Below, piece by piece: positions 44,484-55,429 of a stretch of DNA of 64,000 nucleotides. The position numbers and the translations under genes are program-made. The stretch is taken from NCBI GenBank assembly GCA_009379825.1, contig WHTA01000001.1, forward strand, positions 1 through 64,000, in the 5' to 3' direction. The notes under the pieces were generated by a model. The model saw only the letters and a program-made list of their open reading frames with translations, ran no database searches and was not told the origin of the DNA. How positions within the stretch are numbered: the stretch's first letter is position 1; every line of letters begins with the position of its first letter. The DNA comes from Streptosporangiales bacterium (GTDB lineage Bacteria > Actinomycetota > Actinomycetes > Streptosporangiales > WHST01).

Positions 44484-45098
44484 ATGTCCGCGAGGCGTCG
44501 TTTGTCAGCGTTCCGGGGATCCGCCGGTGCGCTGCGCCCCGCGGTCACCGTACCCACGCACGGCGAGACGACGCACGACGTGACCGGTGCCGGCGGCCAG
44601 CTGGTCGACGAGGTGACGGCGTTCCTGCAGAGCGCGTCCCTGGACCTGACGCCGACGTCGTCCGGCGGCGGCCCACCGAACGGCGTGGTGTTGTTGCCGT
44701 ACGGGCGGTGCGTCGCGGCCGACCGTGCCCTGGAGGCCGTGGTCACCCTGTTCGGCGCGCTGCCGATCCGCGTCCGCGTCCTGCATCTCGCCGACCAACG
44801 GCACGGCGCGTCCGGCCAGGTGGACGGCGACAACGACGAGGAGGCGGCCGCCGCCGTCGAGGCGGCGATCGGCAAGCTGCGCGGTCACGGCATCACCGCC
44901 GTCGGCGTGGTGCGTTCGGGCGTGCGCAAGGCGTTGCTGCCGGACCTGATCCTCGACGATGCGCGGTCGAGCGGCGCCGGGGTGATCGTCCTCGGCGCGC
45001 GCCGGCGCAACGGGCTCACCTCCGCGGTCGTCGGCAGCACCTCCAGGGTCGTACTGCGCGAGGCCACCTGCCCCGTGCTGATGGTGCGTGCTCCTTGA
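44484..45098 (+). CDS. Universal stress protein family
   Basis: 204 residues with a C-terminal UspA ATP-binding pattern: VIVLGARRRNGLTSAVVG, then STSRVVLREATCPVLMV (G-x2-G-x9-G-S/T). The N-terminal strand is NGVVLLPYGRCVAADRALEAV. ATG 44484 follows GAGGAG (44471-44476). It is a single-domain Usp of unknown trigger. Confidence 0.82.
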   Translation: MSARRRLSAFRGSAGALRPAVTVPTHGETTHDVTGAGGQLVDEVTAFLQSASLDLTPTSSGGGPPNGVVLLPYGRCVAADRALEAVVTLFGALPIRVRVLHLADQRHGASGQVDGDNDEEAAAAVEAAIGKLRGHGITAVGVVRSGVRKALLPDLILDDARSSGAGVIVLGARRRNGLTSAVVGSTSRVVLREATCPVLMVRAP

Positions 45099-45163
45099 CG
45101 CCGGCACGCTGTCGGTGGCCGGGTCTAGCCTCGTCGGCGAGCGTCGTACGGGGAGGCAGCGCG

Positions 45164-45952
45164 ATGGCAGCACAGTACGGTCCGCACCGCTGGTCGGCCG
45201 GTTACCACGACGACGGCAACAACGCCGCGTACCGCTGTGCCAGCTTCACCGTCGCGGACCTCACCGGCGCGCGGTTCGTGGACTGCGACATGAGCCTGGT
45301 GAAGGTCGTCGACTCGTGGCTCGTCGGCGTCGACGTGTCCGGGTACGTCAGCGACTTCAGGGTCAACGGTGTCGACGTCACCGCGTACGTCGAGGGCGAG
45401 CTCGACCGCCGGCATCCGGAGCGGGTGCAGCTGCGCGAGGTGCGCACTGCCGCCGACTTCCGGGCGATGTGGCGCACGGTCGAACGGCTGTGGGCGCTGG
45501 CCGTCGCGCGGGCCGAGCGGCTGCCCGAGGCGGCCCGCGGCGAGCGCGTCGACGGCGAGTGGTCGTTCGTGGAGACGTTGCGCCATCTGGTCTTCATCAC
45601 CGACACGTGGGCCAGCCGCACGGTGCTCGACGAGGAGCTGCCCTACCACCGCCTCGGCCTGCCGCAGACCGCGTACGCGCCGGCGGACGCGGCGGCACTC
45701 GGCATCGACCTAGAGGCGCGGCCGCCGTACACGGAGGTGCTGGAGGTGCGCGCCGACCGGATGGCGCTGGTACGCGGCATCGTCGACGACCTCACCGACG
45801 CCGAGCTCGGGCGCGCGTGCGCGCGGTCGCCCGCGCCCGGGTATCCGGCGGAGTCCCGCTCGGTCGGCGAATGCCTGGGCGTGGTGATGGAGGAGGAGTG
45901 CGAGCACCACCGCTTCGCGATACGCGACCTCGCCGTGCTCGAGGCGCGCTGA
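45164..45952 (+). CDS. Pentapeptide-like N-terminus plus DinB-family domain
   Basis: 262 residues. Residues 25-70 read as pentapeptide-like repeats (ASFTVADLTGARFVDCDMSL, then further copies). Residues 95-262 are a DinB-like four-helix bundle with a metal-site His in GEWSFVETLRHLVFI and a second cluster EECEHHRFAIRDL. ATG 45164 with GGAGG. It belongs to the DinB superfamily, which includes thiol S-transferases; the substrate is unknown. It is convergent with the nitrile hydratase genes. Confidence 0.78.
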   Translation: MAAQYGPHRWSAGYHDDGNNAAYRCASFTVADLTGARFVDCDMSLVKVVDSWLVGVDVSGYVSDFRVNGVDVTAYVEGELDRRHPERVQLREVRTAADFRAMWRTVERLWALAVARAERLPEAARGERVDGEWSFVETLRHLVFITDTWASRTVLDEELPYHRLGLPQTAYAPADAAALGIDLEARPPYTEVLEVRADRMALVRGIVDDLTDAELGRACARSPAPGYPAESRSVGECLGVVMEEECEHHRFAIRDLAVLEAR

Positions 45953-45960
45953 CCGCTGTG

Positions 45961-46542
45961 TCAGACGGTCGCCGTGCCGACCAGGCCGTCCCTGGTGACC
46001 AGGTCGGCCAGCTCTTCCTCGGTGCGGCCCGAGCTGTCGGCGGGACGTCGCGGGAGCACCATGTACCGCAGCTCGGACGTCGAGTCCCAGACGTCGATGG
46101 CCGTGGTGGCGGGCAGCGTCAGGCCGAACTCCTGCAGTACGCCACGCGGGTCACGCACGACGCGCGCGCGGTACGCCTCGCTCTTGTACCAGGACGGCGG
46201 CGGGCCGAGCAGCGGCAGCGGGTAGCACGAGCACAGCGTGCAGACGATGACGTTGTGCGTGTCCGCGGTGTTCTCCACGACCCGCAGGCCGATGTCGTTC
46301 ATGCTGTAGCCGAGCTCCTGTACGGCGCTGTCGGCGTCGGCGAGCAGTCGTTGCCGGAACGCGTCGTCCACCCATGCGCGGGCGGCGATCCTGGCCCCGT
46401 TGCGCGGGGTGGCGGTGGTGAGGAAGCGCTCGAGGAACGCGTCGGTGTCGGCGCCGCGCAGGACGCCCTTCTGTTCGAGCAGCTCCTCCAGCCGGCGGAC
46501 GCGCGCCGTCATCGCGGCGGTGGCGTGGTGGGTGTCGGTCAT
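45961..46542 (-). CDS. Nitrile hydratase alpha subunit, cobalt type
   Basis: 193 residues. The metal claw is VIVCTLCSCYPLPLLGPPPSWYKS; the CTLCSC form, with Thr, is the cobalt variety (iron enzymes have Ser). The segment RARVVRDPRGVLQEFGL is also standard. It hydrates nitriles to amides; thiocyanate hydrolase gamma subunits share this claw. Its ATG overlaps the beta C-part stop (ATGA). Confidence 0.9.
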   Translation of the reverse strand: MTDTHHATAAMTARVRRLEELLEQKGVLRGADTDAFLERFLTTATPRNGARIAARAWVDDAFRQRLLADADSAVQELGYSMNDIGLRVVENTADTHNVIVCTLCSCYPLPLLGPPPSWYKSEAYRARVVRDPRGVLQEFGLTLPATTAIDVWDSTSELRYMVLPRRPADSSGRTEEELADLVTRDGLVGTATV

Positions 46543-46834
46543 GCCCCTTCACCTCCCTGGTCCGGTGCGGCCTCGAGGTAGTCCTCCCACAGGTCGAGGT
46601 GCACCACATGGTCGCCGGCGCCGAAGAGGGTGTGTGCCGGCACCCGCACGGTGTAGATCGGTTGCACTCGCGGCTCCGGTCGTTGTGCGACGACGTCGTC
46701 CGGCAGCGGGCCTGGACCGTGGACGGCGACGACGTGACCGGTCGCGCCGCGGGAGTACCGCGGCACCCGGTGGTGGCCATGCCGTTCCTCGCCGCGGATC
46801 CGGATCCGCTGGCCAGGCTGGTAGCCCCGGCCGG

Positions 46835-46838
<4 letters not shown>
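46539..46838 (-). CDS. Nitrile hydratase beta subunit, C-terminal part
   Basis: A 99-aa SH3-like beta domain: GYQPGQRIRIRGEERHGHHR, then ATGHVVAVHGPGPLPDDVV, ending VHLDLWEDYLEAAP, all as in the C-terminal third of NHase beta. GTG 46838 overlaps the beta N-part stop as GTGA. Beta is therefore two polypeptides, as in toyocamycin nitrile hydratase and thiocyanate hydrolase. Confidence 0.85.
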
Positions 46839-48684
<1,846 letters not shown>

Positions 48685-48750
48685 GGCCGTCCGCGGGCGG
48701 GTCACATTTCTCCAAGCCGCCGTCGTCGTCCGGCCGGTAACGTGCCGTGC

Positions 48751-49752
48751 ATGACCGAGGATGACAGCGCGCCGTCGGCATGGGCGGCGCTCGGGCCGTT
48801 GATGGACCTGGCGACGCCGATGGCGTTGCGGGTGGCTGCCACGCTGCGTATCGCCGACCTGATGGGGGACGGGCCGGTCGCCGTCGAGTCGCTGGCCGAA
48901 CGCAGCGGCACGGACGTCGACGCGCTGAGCCGACTGCTGCGCCACCTGGCGACGCGCGGCGTCTTCGCCGAGCCGGACCCGGGCAGGTTCGCCGCCGGTG
49001 GGCTGGGGCGGTTGCTGCATTCCGACCATCCCGCCGGCATGCGTACCTGGTTGGACCTGGACGGGTTCGGTGGCCGGATGGACCTGGCGTTCACCGAGCT
49101 GTTGCACACCGTCCGCACCGGCGAGCCCGCTTGGCCGCGGGTGTTCGGGCAGCCGTTCTGGGACCACCTGGCCGCGGACCGGCACCTGGCGGCGTCCTTC
49201 GACACCGCCATGGCCACGGGGCCGGAGTACATCGTGGACGCCGCCGGCGGCTGCGACTGGACGGCCGTGTCACACGTCGTGGACGTCGGTGGCGGCAAAG
49301 GTGCGTTGCTGGCGGAGGCGTTGCGTGCCAACCCGCAGCTGCGCGCGACGCTCGTCGACCTGCCAGACACCGTGGAGCGCGGCCGCGCGCACCTGGCCGC
49401 GCTCGGCCTCGACGACCGGTGCGCGTTCGTCGGGCAGAGCTTCTTCGACCCGCTGCCGACCGGCGGCGACGTCTACGTACTCAGCGGCGTGGTGCACGAC
49501 TGGCCGGACGACGACGCCGTCGCGATCCTGCGCCGGCGGCCGCGTCCTCGTGGTCGAGACGCACGGCACCGCCGGCGACGACCCGGCCACCTTCACCGAG
49601 ATGGACCTCCGGATGCTGGCCCTCTGCGGCGGCCGCGAACGGACCGTGGACGGCTACACCACCCTGGCCACCACCGCCGCCTCCGCGTCGCCGACGTCCA
49701 CACCACCCCGCTGGGCCACGTCCTGCTGAACTGCGTCGCAGCAACCCCCTGA
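48751..49752 (+). pseudogene. O-methyltransferase (hydroxyneurosporene-type), two frameshifts
   Basis: An N-terminal winged-helix dimerisation domain (LRVAATLRIADLMGDGPVAV) and the SAM domain VVDVGGGKGALLAEAL are intact to AILRR near 49530. The frame then shifts, with a few codons missing, to RVLVVETHGTAGDDPATFTE, and shifts again near 49680 (one base missing) to LRVADVHTTPLGHVLLN. The last is consistent with a G dropped from GCCGG. It would methylate a small hydroxy aromatic compound. It is either decayed or misread. Confidence 0.78.
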
Positions 49753-49781
49753 TGCCCCGTGCCCCGAGTGCCGGAAAGGGC

Positions 49782-50366
49782 TCAGCCGGTTGGCAGGGGA
49801 CGGCCGGCTGTGGGGCGCCAGCCGTCCGGTGGGTCCTCGCCTACGCGGCCGTCCACTGCTTCGCGGAGTAGGTCGGCGTGGCCGGTGTGCCGGCCGTACT
49901 CCTCGATGAGGTCGCAGGTCAGCCGGCGCCAGCTGGCGTGGTTCCCTTCCGGGTCGGCGACGTGGACGGGGCGGCCAGGGCCGCCGTCGTCGAGGGCGGT
50001 TTGGAAGCGGGTGCGCGACCGCGCGACGGCGCCGTCCCAGAGGTCGTAGAGCTGGTCAGCGGAGTCGTCGGCGGCGGAGGTGAACTCCCAGTCGTTGCTG
50101 CCGTCGCCGCCCATGGCGTCCCACGGCGCGCCGAGCGGTTCGCCGTGCAGCTTGGCGGTGGAGTAGTAGTCCTCAACGGCGGCGAGATGCTTGAGCAGCC
50201 CACCGAGCGTGAGTGCGGACGCGCCGATACGGGTCAGCAGCCCGGACGCGTCGAGGCCGTCGGCCTTCCAACGGAACGTCGTGCGCAGCCGGTCGAGCGC
50301 GCCGAGCAGCTGCTCGGCCTCTGAGCCGGCCACCGGTGGCTCCCACGGGTAGTCGTCGTCGGTCAC
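49782..50366 (-). CDS. DinB-family protein (DUF664)
   Basis: 194 residues. LDRLRTTFRWKADGLDASGLL, LGGLLKHLAAVEDYYS with the first His ligand and CDLIEEYGRHTGHADLLRE with the H-x-x-H pair are those of DUF664/DinB proteins, probably mycothiol-linked transferases. It is convergent with the methyltransferase. Confidence 0.86.
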   Translation of the reverse strand: MTDDDYPWEPPVAGSEAEQLLGALDRLRTTFRWKADGLDASGLLTRIGASALTLGGLLKHLAAVEDYYSTAKLHGEPLGAPWDAMGGDGSNDWEFTSAADDSADQLYDLWDGAVARSRTRFQTALDDGGPGRPVHVADPEGNHASWRRLTCDLIEEYGRHTGHADLLREAVDGRVGEDPPDGWRPTAGRPLPTG

Positions 50367-50405
50367 GCCGTCACCGTAGACCGCGGCGCCGACAGCGCAT
50401 CCCGC

Positions 50406-51335
50406 TCAGCGGGCGAGGTCGGTGAGCGGGATGCCGAGGTGCTCGAGCTTCGCCGGGTTGACCATGCCGTGCACTGCGTGCACCCGGTCGCCGGCGACCA
50501 CGAGCGACCAGACGCCGGCCAGGGCGCCGTCCGGGGCGAGGATGAGGACAGCGGGCTGCGTGCCGACCCAGACGGGCTGCGTCGTGCCGCTCAGCGACCT
50601 GATGCGGCGGAAGATGCCCCGTACGGTCTTCGCGACCGCGTCCGCGCCGTGGATCGCACGAGTGACGCCCCTGCCGGAGCTGCCGCCGTCGCCGACGAAC
50701 TCCGCTTCCGGGGCCAGCAACGCGACGAGCCCGTCGAGGTTGCCGTCGTGTGCGGCGGCGAAGAACCGGTTGGCCAGCTGCTGCGCCTCGGTGGTGGACG
50801 TAGCCGTGGGCGTCGGCTGGTCGGTACGGACCCGGCGCCTGGCCCGGGTGGCGAGCTGGCGGCAGGCCTCCTCGGACTTGCCCAGGATCGACGCCACCTC
50901 GGCGTACGGCAGGTCGAAGACGTCGTGCAGCAGCAGCGCCGCCCGCTGCTCGGGGCTGAGCCGCTCCAGCAGCACGAGGAACGCCGTGGACAGCGAGTCG
51001 GCGAGCGCGGCCGCGTCGGCGGGGTCGTCGAGCACAGAAGGCTCGGGCAGCCACGGGCCGACGTACGTCTCCCGCCGGTGCTGCGCAGACCGCAGCTGGT
51101 CGATGGCCAGCCGGGTGGTGATGGTGACCAGGTAGCCGCGCTGGGAGTCCGGCCGTTCGCCGGCGAGCAGGGCACGCCGCAGTCGCAGGAACGCCTCCTG
51201 CACCACGTCCTCGGCGTCGCGGAAGCTGCCGAGCATCCGGTACGCCACCGCGAGCAGCGCGCCGCGGTGCTCCGTGTACGCCGCCGCCAGACGACGGTCG
51301 ATGTCGTCCCAGTCGCGGGTCTCTTGGTCGGTCAC
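50406..51335 (-). CDS. sigJ: ECF41-type RNA polymerase sigma factor (SigJ-like)
   Basis: 309 residues. Region 2 is VAYRMLGSFRDAEDVVQEAFLR, region 4 is LSPEQRAALLLHDVFDLPYAEVA, and a C-terminal SnoaL-like domain begins near residue 190. The ECF41-specific NPxKL motif appears as VNPAKLEHL, and the DGGGK-like loop as FVGDGGSSGRG. ECF41 factors lack an anti-sigma gene and are held by this C-terminal domain. It transcribes itself and the divergent DoxX gene from the two exact promoters between them. Confidence 0.9.
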   Translation of the reverse strand: MTDQETRDWDDIDRRLAAAYTEHRGALLAVAYRMLGSFRDAEDVVQEAFLRLRRALLAGERPDSQRGYLVTITTRLAIDQLRSAQHRRETYVGPWLPEPSVLDDPADAAALADSLSTAFLVLLERLSPEQRAALLLHDVFDLPYAEVASILGKSEEACRQLATRARRRVRTDQPTPTATSTTEAQQLANRFFAAAHDGNLDGLVALLAPEAEFVGDGGSSGRGVTRAIHGADAVAKTVRGIFRRIRSLSGTTQPVWVGTQPAVLILAPDGALAGVWSLVVAGDRVHAVHGMVNPAKLEHLGIPLTDLAR

Positions 51336-51344
51336 ATCTGTCCT

Positions 51345-51371
51345 GACGAGCTGCGCACGGTGGTTGTGACA
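51345..51371 (-). promoter_or_regulatory. ECF41 promoter for the sigma gene
   Basis: On the minus strand TGTCACA (51371-51365), then exactly 16 nt, then CGTC (51348-51345): the published ECF41 consensus TGTCACA-n16-CGTC. It lies 9 nt upstream of the sigma ATG. Confidence 0.88.
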
Positions 51372-51378
51372 GCGAGCC

Positions 51379-51405
51379 TGTCACAACCGGCGGCCGTATC
51401 TCGTC
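51379..51405 (+). promoter_or_regulatory. ECF41 promoter for the DoxX gene
   Basis: TGTCACA (51379-51385), 16 nt, CGTC (51402-51405), the same consensus facing the other way. The two -35 elements form an 11-bp inverted repeat with a 5-nt spacer (51363-51389). Confidence 0.88.
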
Positions 51406-51437
51406 CACTCCTCGTCCGATGTTCGAGAGGAGTGCTC

Positions 51438-51809
51438 ATGTCCGTAGCGTTGTGGTTGGTCAGTGGCCTGCTCGCCGTTGCCTTCATCGTGTCCGGGGTG
51501 GCGAAGGCGACGATGTCACGGGACCGGTTGCTCGCCACCGGGCAGACCGGCATCGCGCCGTTCCCGATGCCGGTCGTACGGATCGTCGCCTGCTGTGAGC
51601 TGCTCGCGGTCGTCGGGCTGTTCGCGCCGTGGCTGACCGGTGTGGTCCCGGCGCTGACGCCCGTCGCCGCGCTCGGCCTGGTGGCCGTGATGTCCGGGGC
51701 GGCCGTCTCGCACGCCTCGCTCGGCGAGCCGCGGCCGGTCGCCGTCAACCTCGCGCTGCTGCTCGCCGCCGGCTTCGTCGCGGCGGGCAGGTTCGCGCAG
51801 CTGCTATAG
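51438..51809 (+). CDS. DoxX-like membrane protein
   Basis: 123 residues with four helices (LWLVSGLLAVAFIVSGVAKA, then IVACCELLAVVGLFAPWL and two more), the DoxX/DUF417 layout. AGGAG precedes ATG 51438. It is the usual sort of partner gene in ECF41 regulons, along with carboxymuconolactone decarboxylases. The electron donor or acceptor is unknown. Confidence 0.85.
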   Translation: MSVALWLVSGLLAVAFIVSGVAKATMSRDRLLATGQTGIAPFPMPVVRIVACCELLAVVGLFAPWLTGVVPALTPVAALGLVAVMSGAAVSHASLGEPRPVAVNLALLLAAGFVAAGRFAQLL

Positions 51810-51847
51810 CCGACCTATAACACCGGCAACTAGCGTCCCCGACGGGC

Positions 51848-52650
51848 ATGGCGACTACGACGGGGACACCAATGGACACGGAATACATCTTCGACACCGG
51901 CTCCGACCTGGGCGAGGAGCACGTACGGTGTCTGGAGGAGCTGCTCGACGGGCCGACCAAGGAGTGCTTGGGCACCGTCGTCGGGGCCGGCCAGCGTTGC
52001 CTCGACGTCGGCGCGGGTGGCGGGTCGATCGCGGGCTGGCTGGCAGAGCGCACCGGGCCGTCGTCGCGACGGACCTCGACACCGACCACCTGGTCGCGCA
52101 CCCGGGCGTCCAGGTGCGCGCGCACGACATCAACGAGGGACCGCCGCCCGGTGGGCCGTTCGACCTCATCCACGCCCGGCTGCTGCTGATCCACCTGCCG
52201 CGGTGCAGGGAGGTCCTGGCGAGCCTGGTCGACGCACTTGCGCCGGGTGGCTGGTTGGTGGTCGGCGAGCTCACCGACCGTCCGCTCGAGGTGCTGTCGG
52301 CGCCGAGCGACGCCGACCAGGAGCTGTTCCGGCGGATGCAGTACCTCTCGCTCGAGGTCGTGTCGCCGGCGGTGGGCATGCACTGGCCGTGGGCAGGTGA
52401 GGTGGACGGTGCGATGGTCGACGCGGGCCTGGTCGACGTCCAGGCCCGCGAGTTGTCCCGTACGACGGTCGGCGGCAGCCCGGGATGCCGGCTGCACCGC
52501 AACCTGAACATGCAGGCCGAGCCGCTGCTGCGAAAGGCAGGTGCCACCGACGGCGAGCTGGCCAGGTACCGCGAGCTGATGCTCGACCCGCGGTTCCGCG
52601 CGTGGTTCCACCAGTTCGTCTGCACCTGGGGAAGGAAGCAACATGGCTGA
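51848..52650 (+). pseudogene. SAM-dependent methyltransferase, one frameshift
   Basis: 267 codons. CLDVGAGGGSIAGWLAERTG (SAM motif I) is in the first frame; near 52050 it shifts to AVVATDLDTDHL and FDLIHARLLLIHLPRC, then AGLVDVQARELSRT to the end. A single-base change fixes it. The 3-prime end overlaps the next methyltransferase by 8 nt. The substrate is unknown. Confidence 0.78.
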
Positions 52651-53369
52651 GCTGACGAAGGCGAGCAGCGAACGCGACTATCTCTTCGAACGCGGTACGG
52701 ACGAGGACGAGCGGCTGCGCGTGCAGGGCGAGGTGATCGACCCGATCACCAAGCGTGCGTTCGTGGCTGCCGGACTCCAGCCGGGCTGGCGCGTACTCGA
52801 CCTGGGCAGCGGTGCCGGGAACGTCTCGCTGCTCGCCGCCGAGCTCGTCGGTCCCCGCGGATCGGTCGTCGGGATCGACGCCGATGCCGACACCGTGGCG
52901 CGTGCGACGGCCATGGCGGCCCGCCGGGGCATGGACAACGTGGAGTTCCGCGTGGGTGACGTCGCATCCCTCGAGGGCGTGGAGGGTGGCTTCGACGCGG
53001 TCGTGGGTCGGCTGGCCATGCCGCTGTGGGAGCAGGTGCAGGACTGGGTGCGGGAGACGATGCGGCGCGCCGGTGTCGAGGTCCGGATGGGCCACCGGCT
53101 GTTCGCGAGCTTCCGTACGGCCGGCCTGCCGGACCCGGAGATGAACCTGGAGTCGATCGTGCGCGGCGGTCCGCAGGCGCCGACGTACGGCTGGGCGAAC
53201 GTCGTGGCGGGCGTGCTGCCGCTGATGGAGAAGTACGGCGTGGCGACGCGGGAGCAGGGTCGCCCCGGACACGCTGAGCGATCGACTGCTGGCGGAGCTG
53301 GATGCCAACGACGGCGTCCTGATCACCGGCCCGTTGATCGGCGCCTGGGCGACGAAGCCGTTGACCTGA
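52643..53369 (+). pseudogene. Second SAM-dependent methyltransferase, internal deletion and frameshift
   Basis: VLDLGSGAGNVSLLAAELVG and VEFRVGDVASLEGVEGGFDA are normal, then VVGRLAM is joined straight to PLWEQVQDWVRETMRRAG with the usual 40-50 residues of beta 4-5 absent. Near 53265 the frame shifts (GPDTLSDRLLAELDAN) to a TGA at 53367. Its N-terminus SERDYLFERGTDEDERLRVQ is a common actinobacterial form. It is inactive as written. Confidence 0.75.
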
Positions 53370-53548
53370 ACCGGAGTTGTCGGACGCATGCCGTGCTGCG
53401 GGATCATCCAGGGTTCCTCGACGACGTGCTGTTGGGGAACCACTCCGGCGCCGGCATCGACGCGGACCTGGCGAACTACGCGGAGGTAACGACCTTAGCG
53501 CGAGGAAATCGGTGGACGTGCAGCTGGTTCGTTGACATGGTCGTCGGC

Positions 53549-54283
53549 ATGCGGCAGGACGAGATCTGGGACGCCGACGCAGCCCGGGGGTACGACACCC
53601 CGGGCGCCGGCATGTTCGCCACCGAGGTGCTCGGGCCGACGGTGGACCGGCTGGCCGAGCTCGCCGGTGGCGGTCGGGTGCTCGAGTTCGCCATCGGTAC
53701 CGGTCGGGTGGCGGTGCCGCTGGCGCAGCGCGGCGTGCCCGTCACGGGTATCGAGCTGTCCGTACCGATGGTCGAGCAGCTCCGTACGAAGGTCGACGAG
53801 GCGATGGTCCCCGTGGTCGTCGGTGACATGGCGAGTGCCCGGGCACCGGGGGAGTACTCGCTCGTCTACCTCGTCTTCAACACGATCGGCAACCTGCTCA
53901 CCCAGGCCGAACAGGTCGCGTGCTTCCGCAACGCCGCACGCCACCTCGCTGCCGGCGGCAGGTTCGTGATCGAGCTCGGCGTGCCCGACCTGCGCAAGCT
54001 ACCGCCAGGACAGCAGGCGGTCGTGTTCCACAGCGAGGCCGGGTACATGGGCGTGGACACCTACGACGTGGTGCGGCAGCACCTCGTCTCGCACCACTTC
54101 AGGTTCGCCGATGGCAGGCAGGCGGAGCTCTTCCGCACCCCGCAGCGCTACGTCTGGCCGGCCGAGCTCGACCTGATGGCGCAGCTCGCCGGCTTCGAGC
54201 TGGAGAGCAGGCACGCCGACTGGGCCGGCGCCGAGTTCACCGCGGAGTCCGGGTCGCACATCTCCGTCTACCGCCTGCCGTAA
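53549..54283 (+). CDS. Class I SAM-dependent methyltransferase
   Basis: 244 residues. RVLEFAIGTGRVAVPLAQRG is motif I, with VTGIELSVPMVEQL and VYLVFNTIGNLLTQAEQVAC following. The frame runs on from the broken upstream gene, but ATG 53549 (RQDEIWDADAARGYD) fits the family start; ATG 53537 is possible. It is intact, unlike its two upstream relatives. The substrate is unknown. Confidence 0.83.
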   Translation: MRQDEIWDADAARGYDTPGAGMFATEVLGPTVDRLAELAGGGRVLEFAIGTGRVAVPLAQRGVPVTGIELSVPMVEQLRTKVDEAMVPVVVGDMASARAPGEYSLVYLVFNTIGNLLTQAEQVACFRNAARHLAAGGRFVIELGVPDLRKLPPGQQAVVFHSEAGYMGVDTYDVVRQHLVSHHFRFADGRQAELFRTPQRYVWPAELDLMAQLAGFELESRHADWAGAEFTAESGSHISVYRLP

Positions 54284-54286
54284 CCG

Positions 54287-54817
54287 TTACCGCTGCACGA
54301 CCCGGTACCAGTGCTCGGTGGTGTCGGGGAGCTGCTCCAGGCGGACGTCGGTGCCGCCCGGGTGCTCGTACATGCGGACGCCGTCGCCGAGCAGCACCGG
54401 CTCGACGAACATGAGGATCTCGTCGAGCAGGCCGGCGTGCAGGCAGTTGCGGGCGACCTCGGCACCCAGGATGTTCACGTACCGGTCGCCGGCGAGCTCC
54501 TTGGCTCGCGCCACGGCGTCGTGCAGGTCGTCGCTGAACGTGACGCCGGGTACCGGGTCGGCGCGCGGCCGGCGGGTGAGCACCACGGTCGGCCCGTCGT
54601 ACTGGCCGCCGAACGCGCCCTCGGCGTCCGTGCCCCGGTTCGGGTCGTCGCCGCGGAAGGTGCGGCCGCCGGCCAGGATGCAGCCGATGCGGGCCACCAG
54701 CCCGTCCGCCGTCGGGTTGGGTGTGCCCACGTGTGGCGTCAGCCAGGACATGTCGCCGCCGGGGCCGGCGATGAAGCCGTCCAGCGACATGCTTGCCGCG
54801 TACAGGGTGGTCGCCAC
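54287..54817 (-). CDS. Dihydrofolate-reductase-like (RibD C-terminal) protein
   Basis: 176 residues: TTLYAASMSLDGFIAGPGGD, ILAGGRTFRGDD, RYVNILGAEVARNCLHAGLL and EPVLLGDGVRMYE are diagnostic for the RibD_C/DHFR-like group. Start GTG 54817 has GGGAGGAG seven bases upstream. It probably reduces a pterin or other small substrate with NADPH; it is not the housekeeping folA. Confidence 0.87.
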   Translation of the reverse strand: MATTLYAASMSLDGFIAGPGGDMSWLTPHVGTPNPTADGLVARIGCILAGGRTFRGDDPNRGTDAEGAFGGQYDGPTVVLTRRPRADPVPGVTFSDDLHDAVARAKELAGDRYVNILGAEVARNCLHAGLLDEILMFVEPVLLGDGVRMYEHPGGTDVRLEQLPDTTEHWYRVVQR

Positions 54818-54886
54818 GGCGTCGTCTCCTCCCGCCCGGTACGCCCGGGCCTCCACGTGACTATCGCGGCCCGCAGAGCCGGGGCG

Positions 54887-55429
54887 CTACTCCGATCTTG
54901 CGGACAGCGTGCCGTAGTCCGAGACGCCCGCGCGGGCGAGATGGCGCAGCAGGTGGACCGTGTCCGGCACGACATCGTGGTCGGGACGGGCGAGGAGGCG
55001 GGCGAGCTCGGTCATGCGCAGCCACCCGCCGTCGATGACCTCCTCCGGCTGATGCGTGATCGGCCCGTCCCACACGACCTCGTAGACGTGCTCGAAGCAG
55101 CGGGTGGTGTCGTCCTCGAAGAGGCTGCTGCCGAGCGGCTGGAGGTACGGGCCGCTGATGCCGAGCTCCTCGGCGAGCTCGCGCCCGGCCGCCTCCTGCG
55201 GCACCTCGCCGAACCGCATGACGCCGCCGGCGGCGAGGTCCCACATCCCCGGTGCCCAGTCCTTGTCGAGGCTCCGCCGGTGCCGGTAGATCCGGCCACC
55301 GGGATCGCGGACGAGGACGGCGGTCGCTGCGTGCAGCAGGTTGTCGCGGCGCACGACCGGGCGCGGCGCGGCGTCGACCTCGCGGCCGGCCCGGTCGACC
55401 AGCGAGACCAGCTCCTCGTGACCGGTCAC
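54887..55429 (-). CDS. Nudix hydrolase
   Basis: 180 residues. The Nudix box is complete: GGVMRFGEVPQEAAGRELAE followed by ELGI. Before it is YRHRRSLDKDWAPGMWDLAA, close to the MutT/IDI-like group. GTG 55429 overlaps the AraC-type gene stop (GTGA). It would cleave a nucleoside diphosphate derivative or similar. Confidence 0.88.
   Translation of the reverse strand: MTGHEELVSLVDRAGREVDAAPRPVVRRDNLLHAATAVLVRDPGGRIYRHRRSLDKDWAPGMWDLAAGGVMRFGEVPQEAAGRELAEELGISGPYLQPLGSSLFEDDTTRCFEHVYEVVWDGPITHQPEEVIDGGWLRMTELARLLARPDHDVVPDTVHLLRHLARAGVSDYGTLSARSE

Noticed and set aside
48751-54283. Natural-product cluster of methyltransferases
   Set aside because: Three of four are broken, no synthase or export gene is present, and a sigma factor and DinB gene intervene.
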